Of a stretch of DNA of 64,000 nucleotides, positions 8,717 through 16,883 are shown in pieces. Every line of letters starts with the position of its first letter. Position 1 is the first letter of the stretch. A model generated the notes under the pieces. The model was not told where the DNA came from and ran no database searches. It saw only the letters and a program-made list of their open reading frames with translations. Source of the DNA: CAVRUH01 sp963822595 (lineage in GTDB: Bacteria > Chlamydiota > Chlamydiia > Chlamydiales > Waddliaceae). Location of the stretch: positions 1,240,001 to 1,304,000 of the forward strand of contig CAWGIG010000001.1 of assembly GCA_963822595.1 (NCBI GenBank). The letters run 5' to 3'. The position numbers and the translations under genes were made by a program.

Positions 8717-8940
8717 CACCACAGAGACACAGAGGAAGAAGAAAGAAGAATATGCTCGTTTTCACTTCCTTTTGGAGTAGACTCTTGTGATCGCAACGAT
8801 CATATAAAAGCTTAGGCTTTTATATGACCATCAATGGCAACGAAATTGCCGCAATTTCATTGCCATTGGGTTCCTAAGATCCATTCTTGTCTTTGGTGAT
8901 AGACAAGACCTCGGAAAAAAGTTGTAAAAATTGTTTGTGT
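8717..8940 (+). repeat. HP-D repeat copy 2 (direct, with two hairpins)
   Basis: Begins CACCACAGAGACACAGAGG and ends with TTGTAAAAATTGTTTGTG. It contains hairpin I (8800-8827, 12-bp arms around TTAG) and a shortened hairpin II (8832-8868). It fills the 359-nt gap between lplA and vapC; nothing else is seen in that gap. Copy 3 at 9680 is a near-identical direct repeat, so vapBC lies between two direct copies. Confidence 0.85.
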
Positions 8941-8976
8941 TATAAAAGATGTCTTGAATGTTTTTGAGGAACTGTC

Positions 8977-9384
8977 TCAATTCACCCAATTTTCTAGATG
9001 AAGGTGAGGGATTCTAGTAAATTCTTTCATATTGTTAGTCACTAAAGTTATATTCAAGGATAAGGCGTGTGCAGCAATCCATAGATCATTATTTCCTATT
9101 GGTGTTCCCTTTTGCTCCAGTACTGTGCGGATTTGCCCATAATGCTTGCCAGCATCTGTGGGTATGGGAAGGGGTGGAATTAAACTGGCTAAATCTTGTA
9201 GAAGCGACATGTTCTTTTTATGATTCTGGCTCTTTTGTACTCCATAGAATAATTCTCCATATGTTACGGTTGACATTCCTACTTCGCCAATAACCAATGT
9301 TTCAAACTTGCTATAAATATGTAAAGGTTGTTGCTTTGCAATGTAAATACAAATATTCGTGTCCAATAAGTATTTGAGTGTCAT
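8977..9384 (-). CDS. vapC: VapC-type PIN-domain toxin (ribonuclease)
   Basis: A 135-residue PIN-domain protein, the toxin of a type II toxin-antitoxin pair; such toxins cleave tRNA or rRNA. The acidic active site is intact: D8 in YLLDTNICIY, E44 in TYGELFYG and D100 in IGNNDLWIAAHAL, with N117 in LVTNN. The length is typical. Its start codon overlaps the vapB stop by one base, as in coupled TA operons. It sits between direct HP-D repeats in an accessory island. Confidence 0.92.
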   Translation of the reverse strand: MTLKYLLDTNICIYIAKQQPLHIYSKFETLVIGEVGMSTVTYGELFYGVQKSQNHKKNMSLLQDLASLIPPLPIPTDAGKHYGQIRTVLEQKGTPIGNNDLWIAAHALSLNITLVTNNMKEFTRIPHLHLENWVN

Positions 9385-9614
9385 TAGAATATTTTCCTTT
9401 TCTGGGGTGGAGTGTCTTTTCTGCCTTCAGTAAAAAAATCATCTGAAAATTTAGTCAATATAGTGAATGCTCCGCTCAGATTTTTTGGAATTTCGCGTAG
9501 GATGATTTCATGCTTTCTTTGGATAATTTCAACTTCATCCCCTTCCAAATGAAAGTCTATGGGTATTCGAACTGCTTGTGAATTTCCAGATCTAAAAACC
9601 TTAGTTTTTCTCAT
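9384..9614 (-). CDS. vapB: VapB-type AbrB/SpoVT antitoxin
   Basis: From the ATG at 9614 it is a 76-residue antitoxin. The swapped-hairpin DNA-binding fold is recognisable from RKTKVFRSGNSQAVRIP at the N-terminus, followed by DEVEIIQRKHEIIL. The C-terminal part (about residues 45-76) is expected to bind VapC. A longer reading from 9650 would start inside the operator palindrome and lacks a ribosome site, whereas GAGG lies just upstream of 9614. Cotranscribed with vapC. Antitoxins of this class normally repress their own operon together with the toxin. Confidence 0.9.
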   Translation of the reverse strand: MRKTKVFRSGNSQAVRIPIDFHLEGDEVEIIQRKHEIILREIPKNLSGAFTILTKFSDDFFTEGRKDTPPQKRKIF

Positions 9615-9626
9615 AGAGAGCCTCTT

Positions 9627-9649
9627 TGTATATACTCTCAGTATATACA
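9627..9649. promoter_or_regulatory. Likely vapBC operator
   Basis: A perfect inverted repeat with arms TGTATATAC and GTATATACA separated by 5 nt, ending 12 nt upstream of the vapB ATG. The position and symmetry fit a VapBC autoregulatory operator; binding is inferred. Confidence 0.65.
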
Positions 9650-9679
9650 ATTATTTCTTTTTATGTCAACTGAAAAAAA

Positions 9680-9939
9680 CACCACAGAGGCACAGAGGAA
9701 GAAGAGAGAAGAATATGCTCGTTTTCACTTCCTTTTGGAGTAGACTCTTGTGATCGCAACGATCATATAAAAGCTTAGGCTTTTATATGACCATCAATGG
9801 CAACGAAATTGCCGCAATTTTAAGGACCGATGCGGTCCATAAAATTGCGGCAATTTCGTTGCCATTAGGTTCCTAAGATCCATTCTTGCCTTAGGTGATA
9901 GACAAGACCTCGGAAAAAAGTTGTAAAAATTGTTTGTGG
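9680..9939 (+). repeat. HP-D repeat copy 3 (direct, full length)
   Basis: Same ends as copy 2. Hairpin I has a TTAG loop. Hairpin II (9796-9866) is a nearly perfect stem of over 30 bp, with arms beginning AATGGCAACGAAATTGCCGC. It occupies the gap between vapB and the GxxExxY gene, whose start codon lies 10 nt beyond the repeat. Confidence 0.87.
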
Positions 9940-9949
9940 TAGATTATAA

Positions 9950-10330
9950 ATGTCCGCCATGATGAAAGATGATTTAAGTTATAGTATTATTGGTGCGGCT
10001 ATGGAAGTGCATAGAGCCATCGGTCCTGGAATGTTGGAATCTGTTTATGAAAGATGCCTTGCAGAAGAATTGAACCATCGTAAAATTAAATTCCAAAGAC
10101 AGGTTGAAATTCCAATAGAATACAAAGGATTAATTTTGGATTGTGGATTCCGTCTCGATTTTTCAGTAGAGAATCAAATTGTGCTAGAATTTAAAGCTGT
10201 TGAACAGATTTTGCCGATACATGAGGCTCAACTTATTACATATCTTAAAATGTCTCGTAAAAACATCGGTTTGATCATCAATTTTAACGTATTATATTTA
10301 AAAGAGGGTATAAAAAGATTGGTTTTATAA
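9950..10330 (+). CDS. GxxExxY family protein
   Basis: A 126-residue protein with the signature GPGMLESVYE at about residues 25-34, which names the GxxExxY family (TIGR04256). The rest (YKGLILDCGFRLDFSVENQIVLEFKAV, then HEAQLITYLKMS) resembles a small nuclease-like fold: D in the strand, E-x-K, then a Q-containing helix, as in PD-(D/E)XK enzymes. The biochemical role of the family is not established as far as I know. Several nearby Met codons could be the start. It lies between a direct HP-D copy and an inverted one, suggesting it is accessory. Confidence 0.88.
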   Translation: MSAMMKDDLSYSIIGAAMEVHRAIGPGMLESVYERCLAEELNHRKIKFQRQVEIPIEYKGLILDCGFRLDFSVENQIVLEFKAVEQILPIHEAQLITYLKMSRKNIGLIINFNVLYLKEGIKRLVL

Positions 10331-10346
10331 GTTTTCCAATATCTTA

Positions 10347-10567
10347 TCTATCACCAAAGGTAAGAATGGATCTTAGGAACCTATCGGGAACAATTTGCCG
10401 CAATTTTATGGACCGCATCGGTCCATAAAATTGCGGCAAATTGTTCCCGATGATGGTCATATAAAAGCCTAAGCTTTTATATGACCGTTGCTATCACTGG
10501 AGTCTCATCAAAAAACACTGGAAATGAGCCTATTCTTCTCTCTTCTTCCTCTGTGTCTCTGTGGTGA
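10347..10567 (-). repeat. HP-D repeat copy 4 (inverted)
   Basis: Reverse complement of the HP-D unit, ending with the complement of CACCACAGAGACACAGAGG at 10567. Hairpin I is at 10455-10486 and hairpin II at 10384-10450. Hairpin II has outer arms TCGGGAACAATTTG paired with their complement instead of the ATGGCAACGAAATTG of copy 3, so both sides changed together. It fills most of the 313-nt gap after the GxxExxY gene. Confidence 0.87.
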
Positions 10568-10655
10568 TTTTTTTTGTTCCCATAGCAGCTATCCCCAAAA
10601 TTACCTTGCAAATAGATGAAAACAAGGTAAAAATAGAGGAAAATTGGAATTTTTG

Positions 10656-13600
10656 ATGAAAAAAAAGCTGTTTATACTCATTCCCCTGATAGTGGTTGTT
10701 TCCGTGGCTCTGCTCTGGCAGCCCGTTGTCACCTATTACATGAACCGATGCCTCACCGGATATTGCCGCGAATACCTGAAAGGAGATCTCAAATTTCAAG
10801 AAATCTCAAGAAAAAATGGCAAATGGGTCATCGATGACATTCTTATCGACACAGAACACCGAAAGATCAAAGCCGAACAAGTATCTGTTGACCTAGCTCT
10901 AAGCCCCTTCAGCAGAGAAGTAGATCTCAATATCGTTATTAAAAATCCTCAAATCGATTTCGAAAAGAAGACATCCGAACTCCAGGCTTTTTTAATCGAT
11001 TGCCTTCCTCTGAACCTTTCGAACTGGGCATTCAAAGTTAATAGCAGCATCTTCGTTGAAGAAGGATTAATCACATGGCATCCCATTTCCGAAGAAGACA
11101 CAGTAAAGCAAAGCGCTACTTTCCGTCTAAAAGGGGTTTGTAAAGGGGATGAACTAGATGGCAAACTCGTACTCGAAGTTGAAGAAGGGAATAAAGAGAC
11201 CAACATCTTCGAAATGACAGTATCTAAAAAAATGGAAAATTCACTCATAGCCGAATTGAATTTCCAGGAAGTCGATTGTGCTCCTTTCTGTGAAGCTGCA
11301 AAAGGTTTTGGTTTTTCTTTCCGTGAGTGGAATATCACAGACGGAATCATCAACGGTAAGGTGACCGTTAATTTCGAAGGGGAAAAACGCCCTCAAATTA
11401 TGGGCAAGGCAGTTCTTCAAGGGTTAGTATTCGACCACCCCGATTTTAAAACACGTGGAGACATTCAAGAGGCCCGACTCGATATCAGAGCAGAAAATTT
11501 AAAAGATGGTCACCTTGGCATTGTCGGTAAAGTTGAAATCACCGAAGACGCTTCAGTGGTCCTTTTAAATGAGGATGTCCCTTATTGGGAAATTCAAAGA
11601 CTCAAGGGGGGGATCTATTTTCAAGGAAAAGACCTTGCTATCGTAGATATCGAAGGTCGATGCACACATCGGGATTCTACTTTTGGACTCAATATTGAAG
11701 GAGATGTCCGTTTTCCGGACCCTTATCAATCTTCCATAGACATTGCGATCGAGTTGATTTCTCCGGATGAGAATATAGCCTCCGCAAGATTTGCGGCAAG
11801 GCAGCTGGGAACCATGCATAACAGCGCTGAAATCGAGCTCAAAAATATTGGGAAGGAGGAATTTTCTTTTGTTCAGACAGCTCTAAGTCGCTATTTCCCC
11901 GTTTGGAAGAACTTAGAAATGTTGAATGGTGGGATTGATGCCTCAGGGACTGTGTTTATGCAAAAATATCGAGTTACCGAAGTGAATATCGATAACATTG
12001 CCGCCCATCGATTGAAGTTTGAAATACTTCCAATAGAAACCAAAATCGAGTTGGGAAATGCCTCCGGAGCGCTTTCGATGAGTATGCTCAAAGAGGATTT
12101 GTTGGAAACCATAAACGCTCAGATTTTAGTTGAAGGGGGAAGTTTAAAGTACCAAACTCCTGAAGAAGATATTTGGGAATTTACCAATATTAGCACAGAT
12201 TTCCGGGTAAATGATGGAGTCATCCAAAAATCCATCTTAAAAGGAGGCTTTGCAGGTCTAAAAGGCACTGTCGAGCTCGATTGGCTTTCTGACGATGAGG
12301 TGATGAAAGCGAGCTTTAATGGGCAAACACAAGGAATCATTCAAATCTTACCGGAATACTTTAAACAAGGACTCGATAAAAGTTTTCTCAATGACCACCT
12401 CACCCTCTTTGCAAACGTCAAAAAAAATAGTCACGGTTTAAAAGTCGATGGCGTTGTCTCAATAGTTTCGGGGGTCGCTGATAACGTTGATACAATATCT
12501 TTCGGCGCGGAACTTGAAAAAGGACCTCATCAGATACTTCCTGCATCTTCAGCGGATCGATTGAAGGCAATTAAGGAGCTAATACCACATATAAGTTCTC
12601 CAAAAGAATTGATTGTCGAACAGGTGACAAATCCAAAAGTTGCCGGATTTAGATTGAGAAATGGTTGGTTTACGGCTCATCATATCCCTTTAAACAAGTA
12701 TCTGACTCCCTTTTTATTTCCAAGTGAAGAAATGGAGATTTCAGGTAACGGGGATTTTTCAGGATATATGGACCTCAATCAGTTGGCTATAGAATATGAA
12801 GGAAGAAACTTAGGTTTAGAAAGTCCAAGTTTTGTCATGCAATTAAAGCAAATCTCAAAAGTTGAACATCCTGTCACCGGAAAAATCCAAGAAGCGATTC
12901 ATTTCTTTGACTTTTCTCAAGGGACAAGTTTCGGCTTTATACCTTTAAGAGATGCATCTTATACGGATAAAAATTTAGGCCTAAATTTTACTCATATCAA
13001 TGCTGATATTCTTTGCCAGGGGAGACAGATTCAAATCGCAGAAGCCAAAGCAAATATGGATGGAACATCCATTACAGCGGATATCGATATTGATTTAGGA
13101 CTCCCTGATAGTGGGAAATTGAATATCGATGTCAAACAGGCAACCTTTTCCACTGGAGATATGAATTATTTAGCGGAGGGGAAAGTACACTATGACCCGG
13201 AAAGTCCAGGGGAATTCGATTTTCGAATAAGTGAATCCAATAATGAGTTAGCTAGAATAGCAGGGAAAATTGGCGGAAGGGAATCTAAAGTTTTTGATTT
13301 TGACAATCAATTGACCCATTTTGGTTCCATGAATCCAAATAATTTGCGTTTTATTATCACAAAGGAAAATGATGATATAGAGATCGATATGAATCTTGCC
13401 TATGAGAAATTTAATCTTGTATCTCATATTTTTCCTCGAAATGGAAAATTTTACTTTGATAAAACGCTTCTCGTGCATGATCGGATGTTCTCTATGCAAC
13501 TCGACGGTGAAATTCTTGTAGCAGAAAAAGCCATCCAAGCAAATGCTAAGAACATTATCCTGAATTTTAAAGCCATGGAAGAAGTTGAAAAATTTCAAGC

Positions 13601-15299
13601 TTTTTCTAAGAAATGGAAACCTCAGGGAATTCTTACGGGTGCAGGAAAAATTCGGTTTTCCTTGAAAGAAAGTGATTTGGGATTATCTACTGAAGCTATA
13701 CTGAATACTTCATTGGATAATTGGAGTGTTAAAGGTTTCACTTTTGCAGATGCACAGAACGTTTCCTGCCATTTCATTTCCGATAAAGGTGTCACTTTTA
13801 GAAATATTATTACCGGCGCAAAATCCGAGGAAGACGCAAGTGTTTATGGTAATATCAAAATAGATATGACCAGATACGGGTTTGAGGACGGAATATATGA
13901 TTTAGAAGGAATGCGATTTGAGTTCCCTGCCGAAAACCTTGAACTGCTTGCATATAATCTAGAAGAAAGTTTTTCTGAAAAAATCCTTCCTCCTGTAGCC
14001 AAATCTATTTCGGAAGCAAAAACGACTGGAATTATGTCCGGGATATTGAATATGAACTGCTCTCCTATAGCTTCTAAAATAAAATTAGCATTAGATAATG
14101 GAAGTTACCAATTCATGGGTGCTGAGCACCTTTTAAGCGATTTTTTGATGGAAGTGGATGATTCCTCGATTAAAATGACCTCTAACTATCTCTATGAAAA
14201 TCATCCTTTTACTTTTGAAGCTTTTTCGACTTCGCCCAATTTGGCCTATGGAGACTTGGTTCTGAAAGGTATAGGGGATAGTAGGGAAAGATTGGATATC
14301 TCGTGGAATAAGGATGAAACCAATGGTTTTGTAATTAATCATGCAAAAGGGGAATTTTCGGGGCTTCAAATTGATCTTGTTTTAGATGAGACAGGGCATG
14401 ATTCAGCCGAGGAATTTATGTTAAAAGGGACTGTAAAAGTCAACGATGGCAGTTTTTCCAATTTGCTTCCCCAAGAGGTTCGAGAGAAATTTGCGGGTTG
14501 GTTAGTCGGCGCCGGTTATCTCTTCAAGGGGAATTGGACCATTCTTCGAGATTTGACAAGCTCCGGAAAGGTAAAATTCAATGGCTGGTTTCTGGGTAAA
14601 GATTTTGAAATTGGCGGTTACCAGTTTGAAACGCTCGCCTCCAAATTAGAATATACTCCTAATTCTATATCTATCACGGATTTAAAAATTTCTGATGAAG
14701 CCGTTGCTGTCGCGGCAGAAGTAATTGATATGGGGTTGGATGAAGAAAATCGCTGGAATTTCTCGGTTCCTGACGCATTGGTAACTAAATTCCGCCCTAG
14801 CGGTCTTTGTCCTGCGGGATCGGCACGATCGGTTCATCTGCGTCCGCTTGTGGTGAAGGAGCTTCAAATCAAGGATTTTCAAGGAATTATATCGGACCCC
14901 AAAACATACACCGGCGACGGACAGCTCACCTTTACAAATAAATCTAAGAACCCTGTGCAAAATACTATTTTCGATGTTCCTGCAGAAATTTTAGCAAGGA
15001 TTGGACTGGATATGGCTCTCATGACACCAGTTAATGGATCGATTTCATACGACATTAGTGATGGGTACATTCATTTAAAAAAATTCAAAGATATGTTCAG
15101 TGAAAGAAAACTATCAAAATTTTATCTTTCGGATAATCATAACTCTACTATCGATTTCAATGGGAATTTGGACCTGCAAATACGCATGAAACAATATAAT
15201 CTTTTATTTAAGTTAACAGAGCCATTCGCAGTAAATATTCATGGGAAGTACACAAATCCTACGTACCGCCTAAATGCCGAAAACAAGAAGAGTCAATAA
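10656..15299 (+). CDS. Giant AsmA/TamB-like envelope protein
   Basis: From the ATG at 10656 the product is about 1547 residues; an in-frame TTG at 10644 is an alternative start. It begins MKKKLFILIPLIVVVSVALL, a signal anchor, so the bulk should lie in the periplasm. The body is made of repeated short amphipathic strands, with few cysteines and recurrent G, D and N turns, as in the beta-taco/AsmA-TamB superfamily that bridges inner and outer membranes for lipid transport. The C-terminus (IDFNGNLDLQIRMKQYNLLFK, then FAVNIHGKYTNPTYRL) resembles AsmA_2-type ends. I infer the superfamily from pattern and length. An HP-A palindrome follows its stop. Confidence 0.7.
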   Translation: MKKKLFILIPLIVVVSVALLWQPVVTYYMNRCLTGYCREYLKGDLKFQEISRKNGKWVIDDILIDTEHRKIKAEQVSVDLALSPFSREVDLNIVIKNPQIDFEKKTSELQAFLIDCLPLNLSNWAFKVNSSIFVEEGLITWHPISEEDTVKQSATFRLKGVCKGDELDGKLVLEVEEGNKETNIFEMTVSKKMENSLIAELNFQEVDCAPFCEAAKGFGFSFREWNITDGIINGKVTVNFEGEKRPQIMGKAVLQGLVFDHPDFKTRGDIQEARLDIRAENLKDGHLGIVGKVEITEDASVVLLNEDVPYWEIQRLKGGIYFQGKDLAIVDIEGRCTHRDSTFGLNIEGDVRFPDPYQSSIDIAIELISPDENIASARFAARQLGTMHNSAEIELKNIGKEEFSFVQTALSRYFPVWKNLEMLNGGIDASGTVFMQKYRVTEVNIDNIAAHRLKFEILPIETKIELGNASGALSMSMLKEDLLETINAQILVEGGSLKYQTPEEDIWEFTNISTDFRVNDGVIQKSILKGGFAGLKGTVELDWLSDDEVMKASFNGQTQGIIQILPEYFKQGLDKSFLNDHLTLFANVKKNSHGLKVDGVVSIVSGVADNVDTISFGAELEKGPHQILPASSADRLKAIKELIPHISSPKELIVEQVTNPKVAGFRLRNGWFTAHHIPLNKYLTPFLFPSEEMEISGNGDFSGYMDLNQLAIEYEGRNLGLESPSFVMQLKQISKVEHPVTGKIQEAIHFFDFSQGTSFGFIPLRDASYTDKNLGLNFTHINADILCQGRQIQIAEAKANMDGTSITADIDIDLGLPDSGKLNIDVKQATFSTGDMNYLAEGKVHYDPESPGEFDFRISESNNELARIAGKIGGRESKVFDFDNQLTHFGSMNPNNLRFIITKENDDIEIDMNLAYEKFNLVSHIFPRNGKFYFDKTLLVHDRMFSMQLDGEILVAEKAIQANAKNIILNFKAMEEVEKFQAFSKKWKPQGILTGAGKIRFSLKESDLGLSTEAILNTSLDNWSVKGFTFADAQNVSCHFISDKGVTFRNIITGAKSEEDASVYGNIKIDMTRYGFEDGIYDLEGMRFEFPAENLELLAYNLEESFSEKILPPVAKSISEAKTTGIMSGILNMNCSPIASKIKLALDNGSYQFMGAEHLLSDFLMEVDDSSIKMTSNYLYENHPFTFEAFSTSPNLAYGDLVLKGIGDSRERLDISWNKDETNGFVINHAKGEFSGLQIDLVLDETGHDSAEEFMLKGTVKVNDGSFSNLLPQEVREKFAGWLVGAGYLFKGNWTILRDLTSSGKVKFNGWFLGKDFEIGGYQFETLASKLEYTPNSISITDLKISDEAVAVAAEVIDMGLDEENRWNFSVPDALVTKFRPSGLCPAGSARSVHLRPLVVKELQIKDFQGIISDPKTYTGDGQLTFTNKSKNPVQNTIFDVPAEILARIGLDMALMTPVNGSISYDISDGYIHLKKFKDMFSERKLSKFYLSDNHNSTIDFNGNLDLQIRMKQYNLLFKLTEPFAVNIHGKYTNPTYRLNAENKKSQ

Positions 15300-15325
15300 G
15301 ACCACCTTATTTTTCAATTTTAATT

Positions 15326-15497
15326 GGAAATAAACATAGACATTAGGCAATCAATTTTCAACGCAGAGACGGAGAGACTCGCAGAGGCGCGGAGAAAGAA
15401 AATGATTGTTTTTCTCTTTTTCCTTCTCCGCGCCTCTGCGAATCTCTCCGTCTCTGCGTTGAAAATTGATTGCCTAATGTCTATCTATGTTATTTCC
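15326..15497. repeat. HP-A palindrome copy 1
   Basis: Left arm from 15326 and right arm ending 15497 are complementary over about 60 bases with one mismatch in the core, from GACATTAGGCAATC to GGCGCGGAGAA, around a T-rich loop. The purine-rich strand is built of iterated words such as CGCAGAG and CGGAGAG. Copies 2 and 3 are at 34.2 and 50.6 kb. Lies between the AsmA-like gene and the methyltransferase gene. Confidence 0.88.
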
Positions 15498-15549
15498 CTT
15501 TAAAGTCCAAATGTGATATACTTCTATAACCTAATTAACTTGAAATAAT

Positions 15550-16317
15550 ATGGATAAAAGAAAAAATAATAAAACTTCGTGGGAAGGCGTATCTCGCTGG
15601 TATGATGACCTTGTTGGACAAAAGGGCCATTTCTATCATCAGGAAGTCATTCTGCCCCAAATCGAAAAACACCTCGAATTAAAACGAACGAAATCCATAC
15701 TCGATATCTGCTGTGGTCAAGGGGTCGTTTCTAGGCATCTTCCCGAAAATATTGAGTATTATGGCGTCGATATCGCCCCTTCTCTTATTGATGCTGCAAA
15801 GAAAATGGTCAAAAATCGAAATCACAAATTCGTCGTCGGGGATGCCACGAACAAGTTAAATGTCGAAAAAAAAGATTTTGATTTGGTTCTTCTTATGCTC
15901 TGTCTCCAGGATCTGGAAAATGTAAAAAATGTTTTTAAGAACGCAAGTGATCATTTAGCGCCGGGCGGGAGCCTTCTCCTCGTGTTAAATCATCCGTGTT
16001 TCCGCATTCCACGCCAAACTTCTTGGGGTGTCGATGAAAAGTCAAAAATCCAATACAGACGCCTTAACCGCTATTTAAACAAATTGACAATTCCCATATT
16101 TACAAAACCGAGTCTTGGGACCAAATCTCCTTCAGTGAATTACTTTCACCGCTCATTAAGCGATTACAGCAAAGCATTACAGGAATCGGGCTTTTCTATC
16201 GAACTTATCGATGAATGGGTATCTAATAAGAAAAGTACAGGTCCTAAGGCGGCGATGGAAGATCGTGCCCGCGAGGAGTTCCCTTTATTTCTTTTTATCA
16301 AAGCGAAAAAAATCTAG
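15550..16317 (+). CDS. Class I SAM-dependent methyltransferase
   Basis: A 255-residue Rossmann-fold methyltransferase. Motif I is ILDICCGQG (50-58), followed by YYGVDIAPSLIDAAKK (acidic residue of strand 2), VVGDAT, the post-I motif FDLVLLMLCLQDLENV and PGGSLLLVLNHPCF. These fit the Methyltransf_11/25 group and indicate SAM binding. The substrate is unknown. The gene stands alone between the HP-A palindrome and a convergent small secreted-protein gene. No strong ribosome site precedes the ATG. Confidence 0.85.
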   Translation: MDKRKNNKTSWEGVSRWYDDLVGQKGHFYHQEVILPQIEKHLELKRTKSILDICCGQGVVSRHLPENIEYYGVDIAPSLIDAAKKMVKNRNHKFVVGDATNKLNVEKKDFDLVLLMLCLQDLENVKNVFKNASDHLAPGGSLLLVLNHPCFRIPRQTSWGVDEKSKIQYRRLNRYLNKLTIPIFTKPSLGTKSPSVNYFHRSLSDYSKALQESGFSIELIDEWVSNKKSTGPKAAMEDRAREEFPLFLFIKAKKI

Positions 16318-16326
16318 TACACGGTA

Positions 16327-16662
16327 CTAGTCTGGCTTGATTTGGATTTCATAAGACCAGTTCGATTCTTTCGTTGGATCGTCCATCGTTACTGTTCCTA
16401 CGGACGCAGTTTGGTTCGGCTCTACGATAATCGTATTCTTTGTCAAATTATCGACTGCGTTAACGGAATCACCGAGTTTAATTGAAAAACGAATAGGAAA
16501 GTCATTTCGGTTATGTACTGTATAAATATCTCCGTAATTCTCTCCTTTTTCGTTTAACTTTTCCTCGACAATGAGATCGACATTATTGATGGATTCAGCA
16601 ACCCGACCTTCCAAACTGAAGGCCGATGCGAAACAGAGCATCAAAATTAGTAATTTTTTCAT
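16327..16662 (-). CDS. Small secreted protein of unknown function
   Basis: A 111-residue product beginning MKKLLILMLCFASAFSLEG, a clear signal peptide likely cleaved near residue 17-20. The mature part is a small beta-rich domain with a central YTVHNRNDFPIRFSIKLGD segment and no cysteines. I recognise no family. Convergent with the methyltransferase gene, with 9 nt between stop codons; divergent from the PIG-L gene across an HP-B palindrome. Confidence 0.7.
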   Translation of the reverse strand: MKKLLILMLCFASAFSLEGRVAESINNVDLIVEEKLNEKGENYGDIYTVHNRNDFPIRFSIKLGDSVNAVDNLTKNTIIVEPNQTASVGTVTMDDPTKESNWSYEIQIKPD

Positions 16663-16751
16663 AGGAACACCTCGTTTAAGGAAACTTTTCTAACACGAAA
16701 CTAATATATTTTGCTAGTGAGATTTTTGGGGATAGGTTTTTATGGACGGAA

Positions 16752-16873
16752 TAAACAAGATAAGCAGGATCGCAAGCGGCAGGATAAGGCAAGATAAGAA
16801 AAATGTAAAAAATTATTGTTTTTTTTCTTATCCTGTCTTATCCTGCCGCTTGCGATCCTGCTTATCTTGTTAA
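16752..16873. repeat. HP-B palindrome copy 1
   Basis: Left arm contains AACAAGATAAGCAGGATCGC then AAGCGGCAGGATAAG; the right arm carries the reverse complement, ending CTTATCTTGTTAA. It lies in the divergent gap between the small secreted protein and the PIG-L gene and ends 10 nt before the PIG-L ATG. A second copy is at 38992. Confidence 0.85.
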
Positions 16874-16883
16874 TGGTGGTATT

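Noticed and set aside
9615..9650. Longer vapB N-terminus
   Set aside because: The extension lies in the operator palindrome and has no ribosome site; AbrB-type antitoxins begin close to the RKTKVFRSG segment.
8717..10567. CRISPR array
   Set aside because: The repeats are few, over 200 nt long, contain hairpins and are separated by protein genes, not by short spacers; no cas gene is seen.
10530..10799. Minus-strand open frame before the AsmA-like gene
   Set aside because: It consists of an HP-D repeat end plus the antisense of the large gene's signal anchor.
15326..15497. Ordinary rho-independent terminator
   Set aside because: The stem is several times too long, has no T-run at its base, and related copies occur in divergent promoter gaps.
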